Shown one piece after another: positions 21,227 to 33,300 of a stretch of 64,000 nt of DNA (the first letter of the stretch is position 1; each line of letters begins with the position of its first letter). The stretch is from Apricaphanius iberus (lineage: Eukaryota > Chordata > Actinopteri > Cyprinodontiformes > Aphaniidae), in contig JAPXFQ010001133.1 of NCBI GenBank assembly GCA_028564705.1, positions 310,001-374,000 of the forward strand, in the 5' to 3' direction. Under the pieces are notes generated by a model. That model was given only the letters and a program-made list of their open reading frames with translations. It made no database searches and was not told the DNA's origin. Both the position numbers and the translations under genes were made by a program.

Positions 21227-23098
21227 CTAACTAACTGTTAACCTGTCTCTAACTGTAAGCTTTGTTTTTAAGCCTAGTTTTAAAGATAGACAAATTGTCT
21301 GCTTCACGACCAACCCTGGGAGCTGGTTCCATAGGAGGGGAGCCTGATAGCTGAAAGATCTGCCACCCATTCTACTTTTAGAAATCCTAGGAACTACCAG
21401 TAAAACTGCAGTCTGAGAGCGAAGGGCTCTGTTAGGGAACATATAGAACAATCAGGTCTCTTATGTATAATGGAGCTAGATTATTAAGAGCTTTATATGT
21501 CAGAAGGAGGATCTTGAACTCTATTCTAGATCTCACTGGGAGTCAGTGAAGAGAAGCTAAATCAGGGGAAATGTGATCTCTTCTTTTAATATTCATCATA
21601 ATCCTAGCAGTAGCATTTTGGACTAACAGAAGACTTTTAATTGTATTCTGTGGACTACTTGATAATAAAGAGTTACAGTAATCCAGCCCTGAAGTAACAA
21701 AGGCATGGACTAGTTTTTCAGCATCACTCCTGGACAGGATGGTTCTAATTTTTGCAATATTCTTAAGGTGAAAAAAGGAAATCCTAGAGACTTCTTTAAT
21801 GTGAGATCTAAATGACATATCTTGGTCAAAAATAACACAGAGGTTATTTGCTTTATTACTGGAGGCTAATTTAATGCCGTCCAGGTGAAGAAGTTGACTA
21901 AGTAGTTTCTTTTTCAGAGCTTCTGGTCCAGAGCCGACAACTTCTGTTTTATCAGAATTCAGAAGCAAGAAGTTTAGAGTCATCCAAATGTTTATGTCTT
22001 CCAGACATGCCTGTAGTCTACCTAACTGATTGGATTCATCAGGATTTATGGATAGATATAGCTGTGTATCATCTGCGTAACTATGGAAATTTATCCAATG
22101 CTGCCTAATTATTTTACCAATAGGAAGCATATATATAGTACAAATAATCAGCCCAAGCACTGAACCCTGTGGTACTCTGCAAGTAACTATTGAGGTTGAG
22201 GAAGATTTATGATTTACCTGAACAAACTGAAATCTGTTAGATAAATAAGATTTCAACCAGCCTAGTGCTGTTCCTTTTATACTGACACGTTGAAGCCTTT
22301 CTATGAGAATATTGTGATCAACAGTGTCAAAGGTAGCACTGAGATCATCACCAGTCCATTGTCTGACGCTATGAGAATATCATTAGTAACCTTCACCAGA
22401 GCTGTTTCAGTGCTATGATGAGCTCTAAAGCCTGACTGAAACTTCTCAAACAGCTCATTATTGTTTAAATGCTCACATATTTGGTGTGCCAGTTCTGAAG
22501 AATTTTAGATAAGAAGGGAAGATTAGATATCGGTCAATAGTTTATTAAGTCGTTTTGATCAAGAGATTGTTTCTTAAGTAGAGGTTTAATTACAGCAATC
22601 TTAAACTCCTATGGTACATATCCATTGACAAAGGATAGATTCATTATATCTAAAATTGAAACAGCGATCAGAGGGAAAACTTTTTTTAAGAGTTTAGTTG
22701 GGATTGGGTCTAAAACGCAAGTTGAAGGTTTAGATGAAGCTAATAATTTTAGTACATCAGAAAGTTCGGCTGCATTAAAGCAGTTTAAGCATATATTAGG
22801 TTCAAACCATTTTGGATGCTGCCTCATTAACTAAGGAGGAAGCAAGCATATTGGGAAGGGTCCCAATTATCTTATTTTTTATAGAGTCTATTTTATTTAT
22901 AAAGAATTGCATGAAGTCGTCACTACTAAGAGCTTGGGGAATGGTTGGCTCGATAGAGCTATGATCCTGTGTGAGTTTGGCAACTGTATTAAAAAGAAAC
23001 CTAGGATTATTTTTATTCTCCTCGATTAAAGATGAATAATATGCTGTTCTAGCTGTTCGAAGGCTCTTTGTATATAGCAATAGACTATATTTCCACAC
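21227..23098 (-). pseudogene. L2 ORF2 reverse transcriptase, two-ORF family copy
   Basis: The minus-strand RT is spread over three frames. N-terminal side (23098-22609): SLRTARTAYYSSLIEENKNN, FFINKIDSIKNKIIG, STCVLDPIPTKLLKKVFPLI. The middle (about 22600-22260) is frameshifted. C-terminal half (22256-21543): [69 protein letters not shown], and MNIKRRDHISPDLASLH. The end (21451-21227) has RISKSRMGGRSFSYQAPLLW. At least three disablements compared with the open frame at 30383-32376. The catalytic YADD is still present. Confidence 0.85.
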
Positions 23099-23142
23099 TA
23101 AATAGGACTCCTGTAAATGCGTGGAGCGCCATTTTCTCTTTA

Positions 23143-25722
23143 TTTTTTATTTTTTCTTTCTTTTCTTAACGTGTCCTGTCTAGCAGTATGCTACTCAGAA
23201 TTGGTGTCTAAGTACCAAGAACAAGCCCAACAGTTTTACTTTCCCAAGCAGAGTATTACAGCTTCGCTGTAGTACGCCACTTGATGTATTTGTATGAAAA
23301 ATCTTTATTAGTGATTACTGTGGGTTCAATTTCCTGACGTCATGGACACTAAACCGAGACAAGAAGGGAGAAAGGAAGAAGGTGAAGAAAAGAAACCGGA
23401 CCAACAGAGGCGCGAACCGACGACACAAGACAGGGAGGCAAACAAAGAACACAAGAAAACATCCCAGTCCTCCACCTCTGCCGGACGGCAGAGAAACAGT
23501 AATACAAAACAAAAACAACAAACTGTACAGAACCAAACCAATAGTTCGGATCTAGTAGAATAAACTAAGAATTACACATTCACTACACACAAGCATGGAT
23601 TAATGAACATAATACAAATGTTTCTGGTAAGCTCCTGTGAACAACTAACTAATGATGATAACCTCAGCTTAAGATATGTCCGTCCACACCAATGTCCCCA
23701 AACCTATTTGTGTGCGAGCATGCAGGTCTGAATAAGGTTTCCCCATGCAAGTGATTGATAGCTGGTGTAAGGAACCGTCAATCCGTCCTACAGGAATTGA
23801 CACAGACATGGAGGAGGCAAGAGATGTATGCATCCAGGGTCCCACAGAGTACAGAGGCCACAGGCAGATCAGCGCAGGGTCGATCACCCACCAAGAGAGC
23901 AACAGATGGAAACCCTAGGGGAACACCCACGAGCCGCAATGCTGGGGCCCGAGAGATCGCAGTGACGAGCCCACGGGCTCTGCCGGAAACCGGCTACGCC
24001 AGGGCGGGCCCGGATCAGGACCCGGAGGCCACGGGGACCAGGGGCACCCCGCCCCCCAGCGGGGCCCCAACCAGGGACCAGCCTACAAGGGTCCCCCGCC
24101 GACACCGCAGGCAAGGGGTATCCGCAGCCAACCGATGGACAACACACGCCGCCGCCACCCCGGACCAATACCCATCGCCAACAACCCGGCCCGCCCCCAC
24201 ACACCCACACGCCAGGGAGCCACAGCGGATGTACGCCCTCCCCAGGCCGCGCCCAGCCGTCTCTTGGACATCCAGATCTTCCAGCTCCTGGGTCTAGATC
24301 CCGCCCCACGCAGGGCGCCAAGATCAGGGGCCCAGCCAATGCCGGACAGCCCCCCCAGATGAACCGACCAGCCAGCAGAAGTCCTGGAACCGGCAGCAGG
24401 CCTGGGCTCCAGGCACGGTCCCCACCGATCCACCAGACGGCACCAACCTACTCTAAAACCCCGGCACCCCCATAAGTGGTGCCCCAGTCAATCCAAGGAG
24501 GACGTCGGCCCGAAACAGCGGCCGCCCGACACACCGGACCACCCAGGACCCGCCAGACATGCACCAGGACCGAGCCGGGCCGCAACAGGGACCCCCGGCC
24601 CCAGGCATCGAGAGCCACCATCAACCATCAGGCAGGAGCATCCATCACCCACGGGGAGTAACTGAGGGGAAGAAGACGCATCAGGCCAGAGGGAAGCCAA
24701 ACACCCAACCTGACAGGTAGACATAGACAGACAGAGACACTCATACGTACCCTCCCTCTCATGCGTACACATTCTTACAAATACAGGACATACGAAAAAA
24801 GGACGCTGTACACATATTCATACCCCCCATACATACACTATACTCCATACTCCCAGGCCCAGGGACAGACGCCCCAATAGAGCACCCTGCCCCTGCACCC
24901 GGGGGACAGAGCCCTTTGCCCACCAGGATGGGGACAAGCAGACGGCCTGATGTTCTACCCGGGCTCCGACCCCTGATGGTCCAACGAACAGGGGTGTGGA
25001 AAGACCCCCCAGCCTCTCTCCCCCCGCTCAATGTGGTGTTGTTGCGTGTTGTTCTAATGTGCACTTAAAACAGAGGGGTAGGACATGGGAATACTGCCGG
25101 GTACCCCCATCTCCACCCCCGGGCCCTTAGTGTCTAGATGCATTTAAACAGTGGGTGCCGGCACCACAGGCGAGGCCCCCCACAACGGACCCCCTATAAG
25201 GGGCCCCCCATGAGGGGTCCCGCCCCCAGCGCCAATGTGCCCCACCGCCAGGTCCCTACATGTGCGTTCCATGTAAATGTTGCAAGTGTAAGTGTCTAAG
25301 TTGCTCGATAAAATCTGGACCCAGGCCGCCACCGGGTAGCGAAGACGGAAGCTCCATCCCGCACCCCAGTGACGTGCCCACGTCCCAAGGCCTTGTGAAT
25401 GGTAGAATGAAGGAGCAGGTGGACAGAGGCATGGGGATGGGGAGAAAATAACTGGGGTGACCATTGCCAACCCCAGGGAGCCAGCTCCCCTGCTGACTCC
25501 AATAGGCACCCCCGTTCGGCCCGATCCACCAGGGGTGGGAGGCCCCAGCACGTCAAGTCGGGGCCCACGGCAGCGGCACCCCCGAGCCCCATGGGGGCTC
25601 CGGCAATCCACCAGCCCCCACCCCAGGGGCACACCTAAATCCTTCCCAACATTCACACTGCTAACAAAACACATGTCACTAGACACCGAGGTTGAGTTTA
25701 GCCCCCCCTCCCCCTTTTCTTC
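23143..25722 (-). mobile_element. Unclassified 2.6-kb GC-rich retroposon with poly(A) and TSD
   Basis: The insert is flanked by identical 16-bp copies of CGCCATTTTCTCTTTA at 23127-23142 and 25723-25738. These are L2 sequence duplicated on insertion. The left end is T-rich (TATTTTTTATTTTTTC), so the element is oriented minus with an A-rich 3' end. Together these are the hallmarks of target-primed reverse transcription by an L1-like enzyme. The interior is strikingly GC-rich and C-biased on the plus strand from about 23900 to 25640. No RT, EN or transposase motif is visible in any frame. Its several open frames (for example 25728-25144 minus) look like by-products of composition. It may be a non-autonomous retroposon, a retrocopied non-coding RNA, or the 5' part of an L1/Tx1-like LINE. 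Confidence 0.75.
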
Positions 25723-26733
25723 CGCCATTTTCTCTTTAGTTTTCTAACGTTTTTCTTCAGGGTACGTAGCTCTGAATTAAACCAGGGAGCTAATCTCCTA
25801 TGGCTAGCTACCTTCCTTTTTAAGGGGGCAACTTTGACTATTGCCAGACGCAGGGAGGAATTATCGCTATGAACTAGAACGTCAAGTTGTGAGGGCATAT
25901 AAGCATTCAAAGCCTCCCATCCATTCAAGTAGATGGTTTGAAACTAAATCATTCCAGATTATTATGAAGGAGAAAACATCATGTTCAATGGTTTACCCAT
26001 GTCATTGCATCCATCTGTGATGAGGGTGTATTTTCCTTCCCTCATTTGCACCACCAACTCCCTCATGAAATGTGGTGCCAGCGTTTCGAAGCGTATATGA
26101 AGTCTTGGTTCTGGCGCACCTGTATTCCTGGGCTGTCTTGGAATCCTTGAAACACTCCTTCAGAAGAGGCCCAAGATGGTCAGCAACAGCAAGTGGCACA
26201 TTGTGCTGCACCAGTGTTGCTGCCTTTTTGACCTTAGCCCTCCTTGTCTGTAAGAAAAAATTAAATCATGACCCTCCAAAGAACACAGTTGAGTTAAAAT
26301 AATTTCAGAGCAGGGCATGTTAGCACAATGGCAAGTAAAATATATAGGTTACTAAGAAAGTTGCACTGGAAAACACAACACAGAAATACAAAACCTAAAA
26401 AAGACAGTAATTTAGTCTCAACTATCAACCATGGCAGTACAGTACTTTATACAAAACTATTTAACCTTGAAAGGACTATAACACATAACATACCTTAGCC
26501 TGTTGATCTGACATCCCTAAAACAGAGGAAGTGGAAACAGAAAACCTATCTAATGTAGCCATGGATTGTAGGGCCTGTTGTTTTGCCTGGTGGCTCTTGC
26601 TCTTTATGTCGCACAACATCTGTAATGCCCTGGTGGCAACATGCATTTTCCACACAACATACAGAGCACCAGTAATGTGTACTGAGGCTTCCTCTCATGA
26701 TGAACGGCCATGTTGTGGTCCACTCATTCTTAA

Positions 26734-27363
26734 AGGAATACTTCACCCCTGGAAAGATGAATGTGTATTTAAAGTGGATCAGATATGTAGTAGAAATGTT
26801 TTTGAATTTGGAGCATTCTAGACTGAGAAAAGCCCGAAAATGTATTTTTTACTCCTGTGGATGAAATACAACAACTTCTAGAATGCACTTGCTTTGCTGC
26901 CCTGAGGCCACTCACAAACCCCGCCTACAGGCTTGCTTTCACAGGAGAGTGGGGGTAGGCTAATGCGCTAAGTAGTTTGCAATGCCGTTAAACGCTAAAA
27001 GAAGAAGAAGAAGGCTTGCTTTCTTACATTGATCTTGACTATAAATCGCTAGTTAGTTGATACATTTCTATCGAAATGGTGCTAAAGTTGTACATTATAG
27101 ACTTGTGGAGGAAGGCTGAATGTTTACCGTAACTGATTTTGCTGTAATTACTTACTGTACTACTGACTACCTGGCTTATTTCCGTTCTTTAGAATTTAAT
27201 TTGGGATACAAAAATGAGCATAATATATATTACACAACTTAGACTTTCTCATTAAAAAGATGATGTAAACAGGAGTAGCTTAGCAGCTCTGCATATGATT
27301 TTTTTTCCTCCAATTGAAATCACAATTTCTCTAAGCTGAAACATTCTTTAGGTAAACACATAC
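26734..27363. other. Left arm of the TTAA element
   Basis: About 630 bp of element interior with a short GAA run near 27000 and no recognisable coding motif. It contains no THAP or DDE motif that I can identify. Confidence 0.5.
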
Positions 27364-29845
27364 TCAGAATCAGAATCAGAATCAGAATCAGCTTTAATGG
27401 CCAAGTATGACACATACAAGGAATTTGAGTCCGGCAACTTTTCTCTCCAGTACAGAACTTAAATAAGTGAAATAAAAAAAACGGAAAAAAATAAATAAAT
27501 AAATTAAAAAAATAAAAAAATAAAGGATAATATATACACCAAACCAGGGTTATTGTACAGTAAGTATATACAGTAAGTATATACAGCAGTGCAGAGTTTT
27601 AGTTTATTGTTCATGTGAGTGGACACACACTCTGTGACTATTCAGAGTTCGTCAGAGCGACAGCCTGGGGGAAGAAACTGTTCTTGTGTCGGGTGGTTTT
27701 GGCGTACAGCGCTCTGTAACGCCGGCCTGAGGGGAGGAGCCTAAACAGATTGTGGCCAGGGTGTGAGGGGTCAGTGGTGATTTTTCTGGCCCGCTTCCTG
27801 ACCCTGGCCCGGAAAAGGTCCTCAATTGAGGGAAGATCAGAACCTATGATCCTCTCTGAGGACCTGACTGTTCTCTGCAGTCTGTCCCTGTCTTGCCTGG
27901 TGGCGGATCCGAACCAGACAGAGATGGATGAGGTCAGGACAGACTGGACTATTGCTGTGTAGAATATGGTCAGCAGTTCCTGAGGCAGGTTGAACTTTCT
28001 GAGCTGACGCAGAAAGTACAGCCTTTGCTGGGCCTTCTTCCTTATAGAGTCAATGTGGGAGGTCCACTTCAGGTCCCGTGTGATGGTGGATCCTAGGAAC
28101 CTGAAAGACTCTACTGTGGGGACTGGCCTGTTGGTGATTATGAGAGGAGATGTTGCAGGGGGTCTCTTCCTGAAGTCGACTGTCATCTCCACAGTTTTGA
28201 GCGGGTTTAGCTCCAGGTGGTTCTGACTGCACCAGAGGACCAGCTGTTCCACCTCCCTTCTGTATGCAGACTCGTCGCCGTCACGGATGAGTCCAATGAC
28301 GGTGGTGTCATCTGCAAACTTCAGGAGTTTCACAGAAGGGTCTCTTGACGTGCAATCAGTGGTGTAAAGGGAGAAAAGCAGTGGGGAGAGAACACATCCC
28401 TGGGGGGCGCCGATGCTGAGGGACCGGGTGCTGGATATGAAGTTACCCAGTTTCACCTGCTGCCTCCTGTCAGTCAGGAAACTGGTAATCCACTGACAGG
28501 TGGAGGGAGGCACGGTGAGCTGGGACAGTTTTTGGTGGAGGAGCTCTGGGACGATGGTGTTAAATGCAGAGCTGAAGTCCACAAACAGGACCCGAGCGTA
28601 GGTACCTGCAGGGTGTAGGTGTTGCAGGATGTAGTGGAGAGCCATGTTGACTGCATCATCCACTGACCTGTTTGCTCTATAGGCGAACTGCAGGGGGTCT
28701 AGCAGGGGATCCGTGATTTCCTTCAGGTGGGACAGCACCAGTCGCTCAAAGGATTTCATGACCACAGATGTCAGGGCAACTGGTCTGTAGTCATTTAATC
28801 CTGTGACAGGGGACTTCTTGGGAACCGGGATGATGGTGGAGCGTTTGAGGCAGGAAGGGACCTCACACAGCTCCAGGAAGTTATTGAAGATCTGAGTGAA
28901 GATGGGAGCCAGCTGGTCAGCACAGACTTTCAGATGGGACGGAGACACTCCATCAGGACCTGATGCCTTCTTAATCCTCTGTCTCTGAAATAGTTGGCGC
29001 ACCTCCTGTTCACAGATCGTCAGCGCAGGCAGGGGGTCAGGTATGGGGGTCGTTTGGGGTGATGCTAGGCCTTTTGTGATGGAGATGGTGGGGGAGGTGG
29101 AAGGTGTGAAAGTTGTTTCAAACCTGGAGAAAAAGTCATTGAGGTCCTCAGCCAGGCGGGGGCTCCCCACAGGGTGGGGGGATGGTCTCCTGTAGTTGGT
29201 AATGGTCTGCAGGCCCTTCCAAACTGCAGAAGAGTCGTTGGCAGAAAAACGCTCCCTCAGTTTTTCAATTCAATTCAATTCAGTTTATTTATATAGCGCC
29301 ATTTCACAACAGATGTCATCTCAAGGCACTTTACAAAAAGAGTTATTACAATACAATGTTAAGTGTAGAAATTACAGAACCACAGAAGATTGCGTCGTGG
29401 AATTCTCAGCAATCCCTCATACTGAGCAAGCATGCAGCGACAGTGGGAAGGAAAAACTCCCTTTTAACAGGAAGAAACCTCCGGCAGAACCAGGCTCAGC
29501 ACAAGCGGTTATCTGCCGCGACCGTCTGTGGCTTGGAGAATACATAACAGAGACACAGAAAGAGCAATAGAACTGATGCAGAAGTTTGTTGCAGGACGTG
29601 GAGAATTTTCCGTCACTGCAATGCCATCTTAGTCAGGGTCGTCAAGCAGGGCTAATCCGGAGCACCTACTATAATAGAAAACAGGTTAGTGCTTGAATTG
29701 ACAGCACATCATGCAGTTGGGGAGAAGTAGGAGAGAAAGTAGGAACAGACCCTAATAATGTCCTCCAACAGCCTAGCCTAAAGCAGCATAGCTACTAACA
29801 TTAACCTGTCTCCTAGCTACTAGGAGACCTGGCTACCAACACTCT

Positions 29846-30232
29846 GTCTGAGTCCTCCTGACCCGTGGACGGTGTAGGGCCGGTAACGGCCCCCGTCATG
29901 CCGGGGTCTTCTCGGAGTCGGGTTGTTTGAGAATGCAGCCCAAAGTGGGTGGTAAACTCCATCTAAGGCTAAATACCGGCACGAGACCGATAGTCGACAA
30001 CTATCTTAAGGAAAAATAGACAGAACTGAGAGGACAGAGTTGAAGAGGGCGAGAAACGTTTAAGAGATAAACGGGTGGGGTCCGCACAGTCTGCCCGGGG
30101 GATTCAACCCGGCAGGTAATGGGCGGCCGCACTGTGCGGGAGGATCCCATTGAGGGACCCCTCTCCGGCGCTGGCTGGCCCCTGTGGGGCACATTTCTTC
30201 CGCGGCGGTAAGCCGCGACCGGCTCCGGATCT
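29846..30232 (+). rRNA. 28S rRNA gene fragment (D1/D2 region), degenerate
   Basis: The plus strand matches the 5' part of large-subunit rRNA as I know it from vertebrates: CCCGTGGACGGTGTAGGGCC, GGGGTCTTCTCGGAGTCGGG, GCAGCCCAAAGTGGGTGGTA, CTAAATACCGGCACGAGACC, AACGGGTGGGGTCCGC and GGGAGGATCCCATTGAGG, ending in the D2 stem GCGACCGGCTCCGGATC. Small deletions break conserved stretches (for example AACTATCTTAAGG, where AAGTACCGTAAGG is expected), so this is a relic, not a working gene. It interrupts the L2 3' UTR between AACACTCT and TTACCTGGCTTAC, which are adjacent in the L2 copy at about 60257. Confidence 0.9.
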
Positions 30233-30382
30233 TTACCTGGCTTACATTAATCTATCTCTACCTAGCTACTCTACCTCTTCCTATCTCTTCCTAACTTTTG
30301 ACACTCTGCCTGACTACTAACATTAACCTGTCTCTTCCTATCTACCTGTCTGACCTGACTCTAACTACCTATAAACATATCT

Positions 30383-33300
30383 CTAACTGTAAGCTTTGTC
30401 AAAGAGGAAAGTTTTTAGCCTAGTTTTAAAGATAGACAAATTGTCTGCTTCACGAACCAACCCTGGGAGCCGGTTCCATAGGAGGGGAGCCTGATAGCTG
30501 AAAGATCTGCCACCCATTCTACTTTTAGAAATCCTAGGAACTACCAGTAAACCTGCAGTCTGAGAGCGAAGGTCTCTGTTAGGAACATATGGAACAATCA
30601 GGTCTCTTATGTATGATGGAGCTAGATTATTAAGGGCTTTATATGTCAGAAGGAGGATCTTGAATTCTATTCTAGATTTTACTGGGAGCCAGTGAAGAGA
30701 AGCTAAAACAGGGGAAATGTGATCTCTTCTTTTAATATTCATCAGAATCCTAGCAGCAGCATTTTGAACTAACTGTAGACTTTTAATTGTATTCTGTGGA
30801 CTACCTGATAATAGACAGTTACAGTAATCCAGCCTTGAAGTAACAAATGCATGGACTAGTTTTTCAGCATCAGTCCTGGACAGGATGGTTCTAATTTTTG
30901 CAATATTCCTAAGGTGAAAAAAGGAAATCCTACAGACTTCTTTAATGTGAGTTCTAAATGACATATCTTGGTCAAAAATGACACCGAGGTTTTTTGCTTT
31001 ATTACTGGAGGCTAATTTAATGCCGTCCAGGTGAAGGGGCTGACTAAGTAGTTTCTTTTTCAGAGCTTCTGGTCCAAAGACGACAACTTCTGTTTTATCA
31101 GAATTTAGAAGCAAGAAGTTTAGAGTCATCCAAGTTTTTATGTCTTCCAGACATGCCTGTAGTCTACCTAACTGATTGGATTCATCAGGATTTATGGATA
31201 GATATAGCTGTGTATCATCTGCGTAACTATGGAATTTTATCCCATGCTGCCTAATTATTTTACCAATAGGAAGCATATATATAGTAAAGAGAATCGGCCC
31301 AAGCACTGAACCCTGTGGTACTCCGCAAGTAACTATTGAGGTTGAGGAAGATCTATTGTTTACCTGAACAAACTGAAATCTGTTAGACAAATAAGATTTA
31401 AACCAACCTAGTGCTGTTCCTATTATACCGACACTTTGAAGCCTTTCTATGAGAATATTGTGGTCAACAGTGTCAAAGGCAGCACTGAGATCTAACAGGA
31501 CCAGAATGGTCACCAGTCCATTGTCTGAGGCTATGAGAATATCATTAGTAACCTTCACCAGAGCTGTTTCAGTGCTGTGATGAGCTCTAAAGCCTGACTG
31601 AAACTTCTCAAACAGCTCATTATTGTTTAAATGCTCACATATCTGGTGTGCAACTATTTTCTCAAGAATTTTAGATAAGAAGGGAAGATTAGATATCGGT
31701 CTATAGTTAATTAAGTCGTTTTGATCAAGAGAGGGTTTCTTAAGTAGAGGTTTAATTACAGCAATCTTAAACTCCTGTGGTACATATCCATTGACTAAGG
31801 ATAGATTCATTATATTTAAAATTGGAGCAGCGATCAGAGGGAAAACTTCTTTTAAGAGTTTAGTTGGGATTGGGTCTAAAACGCAAGTTGAAGGTTTAGA
31901 TGAAGCTAATAATTTTAGTACATCACAAAGTTCGGCTGCATTAAAGCAGTTTAAGCATATATTAGGTTCCACCATTTTTGAGGCTGCCTCATTAACTAAG
32001 GAGGAAGCAAGCATATTGGGAAGGTTCCCAATTATCTTATTCTTTATGGAGTCTATTTTATTTATAAAGAATTGCATGAAGTCGTCACTGCTTAGAGCTT
32101 GGGGAATGGTTGGCTCGATAGAGCTATGATCCTGTGTGAGTTTGGCAACTGTATTAAAAAGAAACCTAGGATTATTTTTATTCTCCTCGATTAAAGATGA
32201 ATAATATGCTGTTCTAGCTGTGTGAAGGCTCTTTTTATATAGCAATAAACTATTTTTCCATATTAAAAAGGAATCATGTAAATGCGTGGAGCGCCATTTT
32301 CTCTCTAGTTTTCTAACATTCTGCTTTAGGGTACGTAGCTCTAAATTAAACCAGGGAGTTAATCTTCTATGGCTAGTGTTGGCTCCTCGTTCCCATGCGA
32401 TCGGCACTCGCTTCCGGAGAGTGTAGGGGCGCCAACATTTACCCCGGCGGGAGTTTTTCAAAGTAAAATCAGAGCTTAGAGACAGAGAGTGAAATAATGC
32501 ACAGACACAGAATTTCTGTTTCACACTCATACACACCTGCAGGTGGAGAACAGTCAGAACTGAGTTGAACTGAACTGAACTGTGGTATACAGGGGTGTAC
32601 CATTTTTATTAAAGAAGAACAAAGAACGTAGTCACATGTCTATTCTCCTCCCCCTAGATTTTATTACACCAAACGTTTATTCTCAAGGTTTCCTGAGTTA
32701 TCGCTGTAACCGTCCGGTCTGTTTATGACTGTCTACTCCCTACTCTGTTTCTTATCTCCGCATCCCACTTTTACAACGTGCAATAAACTTAGCCTAGAGT
32801 TTTACGACTTAAAAGCTTTCCCCCATATACCATACTTGACAAAACATTTCTTTACTATCATGCAAGCTAATAAAAACAGACTTTTACTTTCTGAATACTA
32901 ACTAAAGATTATATAAACATATTCAATACGAGACTGTTATATAAGGTAGCCCTAAAAAATGAATCACGTCACTAGCCACCTTCCTTTTCAAGGGGGCAAC
33001 TTTGTCTATTGCCCGACGCAGGGAGGAATTAACGCTATGAACTAAAATGTCAAGTTGTGAGGGGTCACGAGTTAAATCACTGTTTTCTGTTCTGCATTTA
33101 TAAACTGAGGAAATTAAAGTTGGAAGAGCTTCTTTAAAATTTGCTACAGCGTTGTCTGATAACGTTCTGGTATAATGAAGTTTTCTTTCAGGTTTGATAT
33201 GATCCATTAGAGTAAGTTTAAAAGTGATAAGGAAATGATCAGACAGGATAGGGTTATGTGGAAAGACTGTTATTTCTTCACAGTCAATGCCATAAGTCAG

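Larger units (their letters stand above)
20509..25895 (-). mobile_element. L2 (two-ORF family) copy in a hAT intron, 5'-truncated
   Basis: Minus-strand element flanked by the 5-bp direct repeat CATAT at 20504-20508 and 25896-25900. It has the family 3' tail (AATTGAATTG next to GGCGCTATATAAATAAA-like sequence), a 3' UTR to about 21240, and RT up to about 23100. Beyond a 2.58-kb insertion it resumes at 25739 with the RT N-terminus and the end of the EN, stopping at about 25895. It lies between hAT exons c and b, in an intron, so its own arrival need not have broken the hAT gene. Confidence 0.85.

Noticed and set aside
23755..25747. Several open frames of 100-190 residues on both strands of the GC-rich insert
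   Set aside because: Overlapping frames on both strands are open because of GC richness. No domain or conserved motif is visible.
29846..30232. Functional rDNA unit
   Set aside because: Only part of the 28S 5' region is present, with deletions at conserved sites and L2 sequence on both sides.
30383..32536. Whole 717-residue frame as one L2 protein
   Set aside because: The first 50-odd residues are read from the solo LTR. The true L2 part starts at about 32372 and continues upstream beyond the LTR.
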